Below are positions 14,101 to 24,656 of a stretch of DNA of 64,000 nucleotides, in pieces. Under the pieces are notes generated by a model. It had not been told where the DNA came from. It saw only the letters and a list, made by a program, of their open reading frames with translations, and ran no database searches. Every line of letters begins with the position of its first letter. The first letter of the stretch is position 1. The stretch lies in the NCBI RefSeq assembly GCF_026914265.1, contig NC_069133.1:5205985-5269984 (forward strand). The letters are read 5' to 3'. This DNA is from Mya arenaria. Lineage: Eukaryota; Mollusca; Bivalvia; Myida; Myidae. The position numbers and the translations under genes were made by a program.

Positions 14101-17100
14101 GTTTAAAATAAAATTTGGTTTACGAATAATCTGTTTCATTTTTTGTTAAATATAATCATTTCTTTAAACGAATTTGTATGCACAGTTTCTTCAACACCAG
14201 ATATGTTCAACAAAACAATTGCTCCAACGAATATTATTATGTATTATTGTCTACGACGGCACGTGATGAAACTTGGCTGTTACCGGTAGAAGGGCACGTC
14301 TTACCAGAAGGTCTCATTATGAAATTTTGGCACACGGGATAATGGATATTCGGCGGGTACGGTTTCACGACTGATAAATCAAAATAATATTGTTTAATTA
14401 CTCAACGTGTATATTCAATTATAATTATATGTAGTTACATATGCATCACCATTAAATAATATATAACTTGTTTAACAAATATTATCTTAATACACACCTT
14501 CACACATGATGAGTTCATCATGGTCGTGGAAACCGCAGTACCGGAACTCGCCTTTTATAACATTACAATACTTCTCAAAGTCTAGTGAGTTTAAATCCGA
14601 GCAGCCTTCAAGTGTCATCAGGACGGGAGAAGACGCATTGTTTGTAAGTTGGCTTTCGTTGAAACGAACTGGTATATTCGTGTTGTTGCTGTAGAATGTA
14701 AATGCATGCTTATAAAATGAATCAAATATGTGTATACCTTAATCATACCAGTAATGTTATGGCACTGTGCAGTAACTAACTATTTTGTTATGAAAAGCTG
14801 ACATGTTCAACACGATCCTAGTGTGCCTGCGCTAGGTTGTAGAATACTGCACATGAGTTAAGCATATTGTATACAATGTTTCTGGTAATGTGACATTGCA
14901 AAAAAGCTCGTATGCTTTAGTGATTTGTATTGCAAATAAGAGTATAAGATAATTGTATCATTTGATATCAGAGTTGAAGCCGAATGTCATATCGTATTTA
15001 TATGTTTATATATAAGTACAAAGGGTTGAGAACACTATTTTAGGATCAAAGAAACGAGATGCTACCATATTGGATGTATTTGACAGACCTATTCAATTAT
15101 TAGAAACGCAGATTTAATCATACTACATATATATCAATTATACTACATTCATTTAGCTAAAAGGAAATACTCAATGAATCACTTAATAACAACTGCCAAT
15201 CGTGAATAAACATATTTGAGGTAAAAACATATTTTAAAGACAACAAAATTAATCTTTCGGAACCTGGATCACCTTAAAAGCTGAATATGAAATATAAGAC
15301 ATGTAAACACGTACTGCCAGCGTGTCATGCACTGAAAATCCGACGCATGAATAAAAACATACATCATAAGAAAATTTATATCGCTGTCACAATGCCATGC
15401 TTTTTTTTTAATACTCACAAGTATCCTAACATCTGGCATATTCTGTCTTTATTTTCAGAGCTTAACAGATACCCGTCGAGTCCTCCTGCATATGTACAAA
15501 CAGTTCCCCATTGTGTGTTAGTTAATATTTCCAAGCGTCCTTTACTGGGCACTTCCCCTCCAGTCAATCAAATGTTGGATACTTTAAATTCTAGAACACA
15601 AAAATACGTCAAATTAAACTGATTCATATACAGCGTGATGAACACCAATATTAAAAGATCGCATTAAAAGATTTCATGAGTGTCGAAAACTAACCCTCGA
15701 TCTAATAACGCCCCATCCTTGTTCCGCCATGTATTAAAGTCTTAAATATTGTCTGATTTGACCGATATAAGACTACGATTATACAGTTATTTTCGCACGA
15801 GAAATATTGAACGTTTTGACTGTATATTCTTTTGAAAACAATCATGAGTAAATAAAAATGCACAACATCCTGTACACGCAAAGTAGTTTCTATTTAATAT
15901 TCATCTTTATCATAAAAACCTGCGCCTTCTAACGCAATTGTAACCAGTTAAAAAAAATGAATGTGTATCTTTGAATGTTGTATAAATACCACGATTATTC
16001 ATAAGTGACACTCGTATTTAAAATCGTTGTTACACATGTATACCAAACATAAATCTTGAATGAAAACTAAATAATGCATCTTAAAAAACAGTATTAATTA
16101 CTAATAACAACATTGTAACCGTGTATTTTATAGCTAAAAAAGGCACAAATATTTAATGACTGATGGGTTCTAAAATATTTTCAGTGATCATCTATTGTAT
16201 CATAAGGTAGAAATATCTTGTTTTCTGCATCTTTCTTTTAAATTAAACACGGTATCCTTCATAAGAACCACTGTTTTCGATATTTATTCCTCATTTTCGG
16301 TAAATTAAAACAGCTGTATTAACTGTAGTCGTCTTATTTGGGACTTAGAGTGCATCTTTAACTTCTATCATTTTTTTATATTCCAACGATTTAAAGAAAA
16401 GAAATCAAACTATAGGAACAACAGTCGTACCTGAACACTTAATCCTTTGAATATATTCGAAGTCCGTGACGTTCGTTGTTCTATTTTCATACACTGAATC
16501 AACACAAGCACCTATTTCAGTGGCATTTCCTTCACAATCAAATAAAGGCATCAATCATACGCCTCCTGTGTAATTGTACTCTTTTGATGTCAAAAATGAT
16601 CCGTAACCTATATATCTGTTTAAAAATATCAAAAGTTTATCACGGCTCGCTACTTAAGATATACATTCCACGTGGCACTGACGTCATATGTGAACGACAT
16701 TAATACTATTATCTGTGACATGTTGCGCCCATTTTCATGCATTGATTGAGTTAATTTGAATACGAAGGTTGTCCGCCAGCGTGGCGGGATTGAACTTGTA
16801 CAGATGCAAAAAGGAGATAATATTACCGATGGACGAATAATAATATAGATTTTCTTAATTATTTGGTATCTAGAGTATCATTTAAAAAAATCTTTTGCGA
16901 TAAAGGGATAATCCTAAAACCGGTAACTGTAGAGTGATATACTATTTCGTCAAATGACTGGGCAAGCTACTTTGAATCTTTACTATACAAGGAAAATCAA
17001 GTACCCATAGAACATATAGAACTTTGATGTTATGCACAACACTAAACTTAACAATAACGACCATTTGAATCGTCCTATATCAAATTATGGAATACAAACA

Positions 17101-20100
17101 GGTATAAAAAAGTTAAAATTAGGTACATCACGATGTAAAGACAAGCAAAGTGTAGAATTCCATAAGGGCACTCAGCAATATATTACCACAGTTTTAAATC
17201 TGCCATTTATCGAATTCTAGAAGCGGATGATTTCCCGGACTTTTGGAGTGAAAGTGTTTGATCAGGCTATTATGTCGCCGACAAAATATTCTGCTTGCAA
17301 AGTATGGTTCAGAAATATATACCTTGATGCACTTTAAATTATTTCCTATCCCTACATAAAAAGGTATAAAAGATAGAATAATAACAATCCTGATGTCCAT
17401 ATATAAAGAATAATTGCAGAAATGGTATCTTAATAACCAATAATATCCATGATATATTTAGTGTTATCAATATATTGGTCCCCTTAATGACGGTAAGTAA
17501 ATTCAGTGTCATCAGTAAAATGGTCCCCTTTTTGACTATTTTAAACTTCAGTGTTATCAATATATTTGTCTCCTTAATGACTGTTGGGAGCTTCAGTGTC
17601 ATCAATATATTGGTCCCCTTAATGACTGTTTGAAACTTCAGTGTCATCCATATATTGGTCCCCTTAATGACTGTTTGAAACGTCAGTGTTATCAATATAT
17701 TGGTCCCCTTAATGACTGTAAGTAAATTCAGTGTCATCATTAAAATGGCCCCCTTTTTGACCATTTGAAACTTCAGTGTTATCAATATATTGGTCTCCTA
17801 AATGATTGTTTTAAACTTCAGTGTCATCAATATATTGGTCCCCTTAATGACTGTTTGAAACTTCAGTGTCATCCATATATTGGTCCCCTTAATGACTGTT
17901 TGAAACGTCAGTGTTATCAATATATTGGTCCCCTTAATGACTGTAAGTAAATTCAGTGTCATCATTAAAATGGCCCATTTTTGATCATTTGAAACTTCAG
18001 TGTTATCAATATATTGGTCTCCTTAATGATTGTTTTAAACTTCAGTGTCATCAATATATTGGTCCCCTTAATGACTGTTTGAAACGTCAGTGTCATCCAT
18101 ATATTGGTCCCCTTAATGACTGTTTGAAACGTCAGTGTAATCAATATATTGGTCCCCTTAATGACTGTTTGAAATGTCAGTGTTATCAATATATTGGTTC
18201 CCTTAATGACTGTTTGAAACGTCAGTGTCATCCATATATTGGTCCCCTTAATGACTGTTTGAAACGTCAGTGTTATCAATATATTGGTCCCCTTTATGAC
18301 TGTTTGAAACTTCAGTGTCATCAATATATTGTTCCCCTTAATGACTGTTTGAAACGTCAGTGTCATCCATATATTGGTCCCCTTAATGACTGTTTGAAAC
18401 GTCAGTGTTATCAATATATTGGTCCCCTTAATGACTGTTTGAAACGTCAGTGTTATCAATATATTGGTCCCCTTAATGACTGTTTAAAACGTCAGTGTTA
18501 TCAATATATTGGTCCCCTTTATGACTGTTTGAAACTTCAGTGTCATCAATATATTGGTCCCCTTAATGACTGTTTGAAACTTCAGTGTCATCCATATATT
18601 GGTCCCCTTAATGACTGTTTGAAACTTCAGTGTCATCCATATATTGGTCCCCTTAATGACTGTTTGAAACGTCAGTGTTATCAATATATTGGTCCCCTTA
18701 ATGACTGTTTGAAACGTCAGTGTTATCATTATATTGGTCTCCTTAATGACTGTTTAAAACGTCAGTGTTATCAATATATTGGTCTCCTTAATGACTGTTT
18801 GAAACTTCAGTGTCATCCATATATTAGTGCCCTTAATGACTGTTTGAAACTTCAGTGTCATCAATATATTGGTCCCCTTAATGACTGTTTGAAACGTCAG
18901 TGTTATCAATATATTGGTCCCCTTAATGACTGTTTGAAACTTCAGTGTTATCAATATATTGGTCCCCTTAAATACTGTTTTAAACTTCAGTGTCATCAAT
19001 ATATTGGTTCCCTTAATGACTGTTTGAAACGTCAGTGTCATCAATATATTGGTCCCCTAAATGACTGTTCGAAACTGCAGTGTCATCCATATATTGGTCC
19101 CCTTAATGACTGTTTGAAACTGCAGTGTGATTCATATATTGGTCCTCTTCATGACTGTTTTAAACTTCAGTGTCGTCCCAATCTTGGTCCCCTTAATGAC
19201 TTTTTGAAACTTCAGTGTCGTCCATATATTGGTTCCCTTATTGACTGTTTGAACCTTTGATGTTGCCATATATTGGTCCCCTTAATGACTGTTTAAAACT
19301 TCAGTGTCATGATATGTCATCCATATATTGGTTTCCTTAATGACTTTTCGAAACTTCAGCTTCATTGATATATTGGTCCCCTCAATGACTCTTTGAAACT
19401 TCAGTGTTATCCATATATTTGTCCCCTTAATGACTGTTTGAAACTTAAATATAGAACTGGGCAGACATTACAATATACAACGTGAATACCTAGTTTGTTT
19501 GCATTGCAGGACGTTTTTTAAAAAAAAATTGAGTTGAATTGAGTCGTCCCAAAATAGCGTATAACTTTTATATTGAAAGCGGAGTAAAGGTAAATAATCC
19601 AAAAACTAGGTAATTATTCAACCAATACCTTGCAGAATTCCTAAGATATCAAGCCGTCACATGTGAAATTATGTTAACATTTGAAAGACACAATTGCATC
19701 AAAGCACACATTACGTAAACGTCAATTTATATACGATATCTTTTATACGTTCTCTTAATAGTCGACATTATCAATACTTATCTTCCATGTCATGTAATTT
19801 ACTTTTTTAAATGTCTTTATCAATTTTACGGCCTTGTAAAAGCACAAAGAATGCTACAGCATGCTTACATTTCCAAATCTTGGAGCGAATAGTTAAAATA
19901 GTGATTTAAACATTTTTAGAAAGTTAACAAGGTATGTTTATTGTCTCTAGGTGTATTTTTGTGCTTCAGCTATACATTAAATGTTAACTTATATATACAA
20001 AGCTCTTTCCCTGTTTAAGTCCGCGTTTAATAACAGCACGTTCAACCGCAACGCCATCGGATGTCACTATGTTTTATTGAAATTAACATGGGTGCGGTCC

Positions 20101-23100
20101 GTAAAATATTTAGTACAATTATCCCAATAAAGTTCATATGCGTTATGTATCAAGCTTTACGCAATTAATTTATTTTACGTATATTCATGCACATTTTATA
20201 TAAATAAACAGATTAAAACGGTGGTGCAAAAAGGTATATCATAACTATTGCACGCATGAGTACGTTTAGAAAAAGTATATTTTACAACTTTGGAACATAA
20301 CGAAAGTTTTTATCTGGTAAATTCAATCATATAAATAGTGCATTTTATCATCCTTTACGTTCGTATAAAATTGACATTCAAACGGATTGGGCTACGAAGT
20401 GTTCCAACATCAGTAACCGGCCTTTCTCTTTACTTCTCACGATAAGAAAAATGATAAACTGTAGAACAAATGCCATATTTCATTTGATCACATGCAATGG
20501 AACATAACTATGAGAAAAGTGAAATCAAGCCAATGTCTGTAATTTGGTTTGCAGTTTGAAAATTCAAGGATTGGTTTAAAGCAAGAACCGTTAATTTGAT
20601 TTAGGTGTTTATCGACGACGATTGATTTTAAGAGCTTGCATTGAACCAAAAACATATTTTACAAAAGTAATTATAAATGTTGTTAATATGCTGATGTCAG
20701 GTGCCACTAGCACTTAAGTGACTCCTTAAATGATTGTGCTTGCAAAAATAAGTAAGGTTTGTTGACCAATGTTTGTACTGGCCCTGAATATGGATGGAAA
20801 TATCTTATAACAGGAATTCTATATCTCTAACAAAAACAGTTGATACATTCCTTCAAAAGTAATCAGGTTTAATTACATGTATTACTCTTTTAGTGCGGAA
20901 TGGTGTTCTACCAAGTTATTTTTGGTTTGAGTTTAAACACCTTAAATGTCATTACAAAACTTCACAGCCATAGCTCACACAGTTTATGTATGTCAAAGAC
21001 TAGTAGTGATTTATTATTGATATACCAGAAAATCTAGTTAATTGTGAATTAGGCTTGCATACGGCCGTCGAAGCTTGTCCTGATAACGTTTCAAATATTT
21101 TACTAAATGATTCACCAGTACGTTTTCACAATATACAGCTCTTGTCCTTGAAACATCAATCTTATATTTCGCCTTAACATTATCTGTTTTCAAAACACAT
21201 GAACATTGTTGTATTAATATGAACACTAAAATGCCACTAAATGCAATAGTTCTACAACAATAACAAACCATTTTGTAACTCACTGTAAGATTCTGATAAA
21301 ACAAAATAATCATCAGCCTGCAGCAAAAGATACTTTTGGAATATATTTAATTCAACACCCTTAAAACCATTTAACATTACATGATCTTTATATCATTGAA
21401 ATACATAACATACACGGAAATATCATATATAATTTTTTTCTTGGCCCGTGCAGCAAGTTTTCTTTCTGCCTTCTTCAAGGATAATTTAGGCGTTATTTTA
21501 AGCCTCATGTACTTGTAAACTAATTTAACCTTTACTGGGTGCCATTATAAGACAAATGTTTGTATAACAACGCTATCCATTGTTTCTAAAAGCAATTTCC
21601 GTTTCCGTCTGATAAAATGTAATCCCGGATTGTACACAATATTCAAAAACATAATTTAATTGTAATTTAAATTTAATAGAGATGTCAGCTAACTTCGTAA
21701 CATCGTTTGCAAAAAGTATGCATATTATATCAACAATTCCCTTTTCCCTGTGCTAAAGAACCTGTTCACATCGAATAAAATTGATTTTAGAAAGTTTTTA
21801 TTAAATGAAATCGGACCACTTTTGACATAACCCTTTAGCGGTGCTTCTGTTTACAAGGTACAGAAGTCCTAAAATCTGGATACCACCAGAAACAGCATTT
21901 GAATAAATAGACAAATACAATGTTTATAGTTTAAAGACCGAGCAGCATGAAACTCGCTTGCGAGATCTTCAAGGGAATATAGATGACTATCTTTGACTAA
22001 ACTAATTCATATATACATCCGATGTTTACAATGCTTTCGTACTGGACCATAAGGAGCTGGTCAAAAGGCTTCGGTAATTAAGAAAGTGGAAGCAAGTGTT
22101 TTTCTATGTACTTACATATATTATGTATTTTAAAAATATCTATATTATCTTTAATTTACAAAAAAATGATATCAAAATAATAAACAAATTAAAAAGGAGC
22201 CCTTTTTGTTTTGTTGTTATAATGTTTTGGTAATTGGAAAAATAACAGTGTGTGCATATTACAACCTTGGTCAGATATTTACCAAAGGAACATATTAGCC
22301 AGTACGCACACACGTCATTTTCACACACATCAGAAAGTTAATCATCAACAATAATTGTAGAGATGATGTTGGTTAGACCACTTTAAATTGTACATAACGA
22401 AATCTAGTTAATGTTTTGTAAACATAACGAGACATTCATATAGAAGCAACACCATGTAAAAAGAAACTTGTTCAGTGCTTGCTCGACCTTCATCGCAAAA
22501 TATGTCATTCTTATTGTTTAAGTGTACAAAAAATCCATGTAAATTCCCTTGTATATATTGTTATTATTGAGTATTATATTTTTATTATATATTGTGTATC
22601 TCTGGGCGTTTGCAAAATAATGATTCCATAGTGTGCTAATTGGTGTATAGTTTAAGTGATTGTTTAATTTGTGTGCAGTTTGTAGAAACTACACAGATTC
22701 AAAATCAAATTTGTTTTATTGTATGCCATGTTGGTTTAAACAATATTTATTTCGATATAATATTTACAAGTAGTTTAGTTCTACAAATTTGAGCATAATC
22801 CAAATTAACAAAGACCAAATACGTAATGCATTGAAACAGAAAAAAACATGTAAATTATGCACAAAACAATAGTGTACACAGAATTGAGAAGAAAGCCTTG
22901 AGGCCTATACTATGTCTCTCTTCTGCCATGTTATTGTGCTCTTTACATTTCTTGTATTTGTTTGAACTTTTATATTTTGCAATTTGTTTTAGCGTCATAA
23001 CATAATTTAAAAATGTTTTAGCTATGAGTGTTAAGCTAACGTTAATTTACAATTTTTTTTATAAAATAATGGAACTGATTTGTTTATGATGTTGTACTAG

Positions 23101-24656
23101 AAAACTTTAAATTATTATAATTATTCAATTCATGTCAAATAAATAGAACACTACTGGTTATATAATTGTGAAATGATTTACAACTAAATGAACTTTTTAA
23201 CTTGAAATTTGAAGTACACACATTCAAATGAAATATACTGAACTGCATAGGCAACTCAAAATACAATGTAAATACACTATGCTGCTAATTAATTGCTGCG
23301 AAAACTCTGTTCTCAAAACATGTGTTGATACCATCGGTAACCAGCCAGCATGTATGGATATGTTACCTGCTTTAAATCATTACCACATATATGTTTATAA
23401 ACACTGACCACAGTAGTTTTTATAGTAATAATGATAGGTGTGATGGTCAAACACTTTGAACTTGTTTCCAGTAGAAAAATGTTTATAATTTTTATAAGCA
23501 AGGTGGTCCGTCTTTTAACATAAACATAAATTATATTTTATCTAATAAGAATTAGCTGATTATCAAACCATCTATAATTTTTCTGCGGCGACACCTAACC
23601 TGCGTTCATTAAAGGTGTTGCGGCTAGCTTACGCGCTGCGATGCAACATACTTACAAAAACAAAAAAAGTTTGCTAACGTCAACTAATGCAGGCAACTGT
23701 TAGCCTTAATTGAACCAAGGGCAACTCTTTTATTCCCATTTAGTAATATGAGTAGTAACATGACTTTGTTGTTGTTTTTGGCCTTAGTGTTGTATTTATC
23801 TCTTCTAAACTTAACTAAATTAACGGATTAGCAACACTGCATCTTAGTTTTATTTGTACATAAAAGTATATTGGATGTATTATTTGAAAGCGTTTGTCGT
23901 AGTTTAACGTATCACACGGTATCTAATAATTTTAAAAAAGAACGACCATGTAATTGATATTTGAATGAATTTTATATGTTCTATATTGTTTTATATTTGT
24001 ACATGGCCGAGATTTATATAAAAAGGGAAAAATAAATGTGCATGCACCATAAGATATACTGACATTCTTTGGTTCATGGTTAAAAGTAGAGCAGACAATA
24101 ACAGGAAAGTTGACCATTAATGAGGACTGTGCTAACTAACAACGGATGTTTATAGCTTAGCGAGTATTACATTTGTGAAAAATGTTATAAATGTGAACTG
24201 TGCTAACTAACAACGTATGTTTATAGCTTAGCGATTATTACATTTATGAAAAATGTTATAAATGTGAACTGTGCTAACTAACAACGTATGTTTATAGCTT
24301 AGCGATTATTCCATTTCTGAAAAAAAATGCCATGCATATTATTTTTTTATAGGTAAAGAGGTTGTGAGATTGTTAGACTTTAAAATTCACTGGTTTACCT
24401 TTAAGCTTACGAATACTGGAGTTGTTTCTGTAGTTTTTCATATAAATTTTGAAACTCGTCCATAGCAGGTTTGTGACTATAATACTATTGGAAATAATTA
24501 AAACAAGATACCCATATCCAAAATGGTTGCAGACGACTTTTGCTGTTGCATCAGAAAATGGGATTATTCCGACCGCATTCCATATGTCGTTCAAAGAAAC
24601 TTCAAGAATATTGTCAGTTGTTACGTCGTTGATTGGATGTAATCGAAAGACCGGGT
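4998..24656 (-). CDS. SRCR-EGF type I membrane receptor, 3' part; possibly decayed
   Basis: Proposed coding exons, 5' to 3': 24512-24656, 16431-16615, 15419-15590, 14498-14688, 13479-13614, 13183-13352, 11443-11584, 10524-10714, 10257-10410, 9961-10168, 8605-8913, 7443-7556, 7258-7300, 4998-5199. They encode five SRCR domains, two EGF-like modules, one membrane-spanning helix and a cytoplasmic tail, about 788 codons. SRCR domains bind microbial or endogenous polyanionic ligands at the cell surface. Each domain is two exons with phase 1 outside and phase 2 inside, so domains can be shuffled without breaking frame. All junctions fit except the one into 9961-10168, which is one base short. Two further lesions are in-frame TGA codons at 16,555-16,557 and 15,568-15,570. 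The first exon, with signal peptide, lies upstream and was not found. It may be a pseudogene, a polymorphic null allele, or a real gene with sequence errors. Confidence 0.7.
5200..7257. other. Intron of SRCR receptor gene (2 kb)
   Basis: No supported exon was seen here. It is AT-rich, with one short tandem repeat next to its 5' (high-coordinate) end, listed separately. Confidence 0.4.
7080..7260. repeat. Degenerate 63-66 bp tandem repeat, about 2.5 units
   Basis: Three units begin with TCGGTATRGAC near 7,089, 7,152 and 7,218. The spacing is 63 and 66 bases. The array ends at the donor of exon 7258-7300. The 66-codon minus-strand frame 7,048-7,248 is a by-product of the period being close to a multiple of three, and I do not treat it as a gene. 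Confidence 0.55.
7258..7300 (-). CDS. Short juxtamembrane exon of SRCR receptor
   Basis: This 43-base exon has an AACAG acceptor and a GTAAG donor. It reads GIPSTSASELQTTQ in the phase left open by the transmembrane exon (phase 1 in, phase 2 out). The residues are serine/threonine rich, as expected just inside the membrane. Because it is so short, support is limited to splice signals and phase. Confidence 0.5.
7443..7556 (-). CDS. Transmembrane exon of SRCR receptor
   Basis: The exon lies between a TATTTCAG acceptor and a GTAGGA donor. It encodes TASSNT followed by a strongly hydrophobic helix beginning WLIVILASVVGVLLIIVYVG, then a basic stop-transfer stretch CVRRNRQN. Orientation is type I: extracellular SRCR/EGF region before it and a basic cytoplasmic face after it. 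Phase 1 on both sides matches exons 8605-8913 and 7258-7300. Confidence 0.75.
7557..8604. other. Intron of SRCR receptor gene
   Basis: AT-rich sequence between the transmembrane and EGF exons; nothing else supported. If the donor at 8,605 is not used, translation would run 12 more codons to a stop, giving a truncated form without a membrane anchor. Confidence 0.4.
8605..8913 (-). CDS. Double EGF-like exon of SRCR receptor
   Basis: One exon carries two cysteine-rich modules. The first runs from ECRKDRYGLGLCDQECMC to CTSGWTGAHCE, with eight cysteines; it resembles the laminin/EGF modules of MEGF10-type scavenger receptors. The second runs from INECLTT to CLEGYARDNNDTCL; it has the calcium-binding EGF start (x-N-E-C) and the G-F-x-C-x-C ending. 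They sit between the last SRCR domain and the transmembrane exon, a common stalk arrangement. The acceptor is GCCAAAG and the donor GTATGC; phase 1 in and out fits both neighbours. Confidence 0.75.
8914..9960. other. Intron of SRCR receptor gene
   Basis: About 1 kb between the EGF exon and SRCR domain 5. No supported coding sequence or structured repeat was seen. Confidence 0.4.
9961..10410 (-). pseudogene. SRCR domain 5 (two exons, frame does not close)
   Basis: Exon 10257-10410 encodes the first half (DVRFKQ, GVLELFIDGELGTP, VEAQIICKHFGYL), with a GTGAGT donor in phase 2. Exon 9961-10168 encodes the second half (IRCTGNESSPLECAFQQQ, IGFTIVNCS), with a GTAAGT donor in phase 1. The second exon should begin with one base completing the split codon, as the other SRCR second exons do. 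From its only good acceptor (ATTCAG) the frame is one base short, and using it runs into TGA after three codons. Either one base is missing near 10,155-10,168, or an unusual acceptor is used. The intron is only 88 bases. Confidence 0.65.
10524..11584 (-). CDS. SRCR domain 4 (two exons, GC-AG intron)
   Basis: Exon 11443-11584 encodes the first half (GGPMKLEPF, VFTTSQYGKWYRF, TTKTLCNMTGF). Its donor is GCAAGT rather than GT, a minor but real splice class. Exon 10524-10714 encodes the second half (YGVSLPEGPRTIQ, LQCFGNETNVLECKSD, GVLGLYCNG). Phases 2 at entry, 2 inside and 1 at exit fit the module. The first half lacks the early cysteine that group A/B SRCR domains carry after the WGT position; instead it reads GKWYRF. 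Confidence 0.7.
11080..11500. repeat. Tandem decayed copies of part of the SRCR domain 4 exon
   Basis: A unit of roughly 70-125 bases (most near 88) recurs with landmarks ATATCAYTGATG or a variant near 11,109, 11,233, 11,305, 11,391 and 11,479. Each is followed by GATACCATTT-like and AGATACTTGCC-like segments. The copy nearest 11,479 is inside exon 11443-11584; the others lie in the adjoining intron with stops and indels. Part of a coding exon was therefore multiplied into its own downstream intron. Confidence 0.65.
11600..12100. repeat. Intronic part of an ancient internal duplication (copy 1)
   Basis: The stretch about 11,720-12,090 is similar along its length to about 16,010-16,370. Shared blocks include ACACATGTATA, ACC(A/G)TGTATTT, TTTTCTGC, and CATAAGAACCA (about 11,973 and 16,260). 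Both lie just upstream, in gene sense, of the first exon of an SRCR domain. The domain and part of its leading intron were therefore duplicated together. Confidence 0.6.
12655..12910 (-). mobile_element. SINE-like element with degraded tRNA-derived head
   Basis: On the minus strand the end near 12,905 reads GGCCTAGTAGTTA (box A-like). About 40 bases on it reads TATCGAGTCCC (box B-like), spaced as in a tRNA-derived pol III promoter. The remainder toward 12,655 would be the SINE body. Its 3' limit is not clear. It lies in the intron between SRCR domains 3 and 4. Confidence 0.45.
13183..13614 (-). CDS. SRCR domain 3 (two exons, intact)
   Basis: Exon 13479-13614 encodes AIRLVDGPNTYEGRIETSI, a LVTLCDHFFDI segment and ASNVACIMLGY. 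This is the classic IRLVDG...GR-E...VC-D...A-V-C--LGY layout of SRCR first halves. Exon 13183-13352 encodes GAKEVISSTRYGVG, GRISCNGNEKSLEQCDL and RIVGVICK. The intron is 126 bases, with GTAAAT donor and TTTTCAG acceptor in phase 2. This is the best-conserved SRCR copy in the window. Confidence 0.8.
14498..15590 (-). pseudogene. SRCR domain 2 (two exons, TGA in first exon)
   Basis: Exon 15419-15590 encodes LTGGEVPSKGRLEIL, TQWGTVCTYAGGLDG and DRICQMLGY, a clear SRCR first half with donor GTGAGT. Exon 14498-14688 encodes NNTNIPVRFNESQL, LMTLEGCSDLNSLDF and ELIMCEG, with donor GTGTGT. The codon just before LTGG, normally arginine in the I/V-R-L motif, is TGA (15,568-15,570). A C-to-T change of CGA would explain it. 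If the exon instead started after the AG at about 15,558, the stop would be skipped, but that acceptor has no pyrimidine tract. Confidence 0.65.
16010..16380. repeat. Intronic part of an ancient internal duplication (copy 2)
   Basis: Partner of the 11,720-12,090 stretch. It lies in the intron between SRCR domains 1 and 2, while the other copy precedes SRCR domain 4. Similarity is patchy, with many substitutions and small indels, so the duplication is old. Confidence 0.6.
17458..19446. repeat. 45-bp minisatellite, about 44 units, with 225-bp higher-order units at one end
   Basis: The unit contains CAGTGTYATCMATATATTGG followed by TCCCCTTAATGACTGTTTG. Because 45 is divisible by three, both strands stay open for hundreds of codons (for example 17,956-19,260 on plus), giving a 15-residue repeat. 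There is no start context, splice link or non-repeat domain, so these are not genes. At the low-coordinate end a variant containing GTAAGTAAATTCAG recurs near 17,493, 17,718 and 17,943, exactly 225 bases (five units) apart, which shows higher-order amplification. It lies in the SRCR domain 1 intron. Confidence 0.9.
19447..24120. other. Intron/intergenic sequence with one small secreted-type ORF
   Basis: AT-rich sequence with no recognised domain apart from the small frame at 21,038-21,271, listed separately. It is either intron of the SRCR receptor or contains a nested gene. Confidence 0.35.
21038..21271 (-). CDS. Small ORF with signal-peptide-like start, unknown
   Basis: A 77-codon frame starts at ATG 21,271 (an in-frame ATG also exists at 21,313). 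It begins MVCYCCRTIAFSGILVFILI, then QQCSCV, a plausible signal peptide. A basic, tyrosine-containing mature part follows (KAKYKIDVSRTRAVYC, LVKYLKRYQDKLRR) and ends ASLIHN. I recognise no family. It could be a nested small secreted peptide, the first exon of another transcript, or chance. It does not fit the phase needed to act as the first exon of the SRCR gene. Confidence 0.25.
   Translation of the reverse strand: MVCYCCRTIAFSGILVFILIQQCSCVLKTDNVKAKYKIDVSRTRAVYCENVLVNHLVKYLKRYQDKLRRPYASLIHN
24124..24332. repeat. 71-bp direct repeat, nearly three copies
   Basis: Units start with GRACTGTGCTAACTAACAAC at 24,124, 24,195 and 24,266. The spacing is exactly 71 bases, and units are nearly identical, so the amplification is recent. 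No coding content. Confidence 0.85.

Larger units (their letters stand above)
16431..24656 (-). pseudogene. SRCR domain 1 (two exons across a 7.9-kb intron, TGA in second exon)
   Basis: Exon 24512-24656 reads FRLHPINDV, ILEVSLNDIWNAVG and DATAKVVCNHFGYG, an SRCR first half in which the cysteine after the W-x-x-V position is absent. Exon 16431-16615 reads YIGYGSFLTSKEYNYTGGV, then TGA, then LMPLFDCEGNATEIGAC and YIQRIKCSG, an SRCR second half. Splice phase 2 agrees. The TGA (16,555-16,557) interrupts the domain, and no alternative acceptor removes it without losing the conserved part. The pairing across 7.9 kb is inferred from phase and the absence of other SRCR halves between them. Confidence 0.55.

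Noticed and set aside
17956-19260. 434-codon plus-strand ORF and several long minus-strand ORFs
   Set aside because: They are translations of a 45-base tandem repeat; no non-repeat domain, start context or splice link supports a protein.
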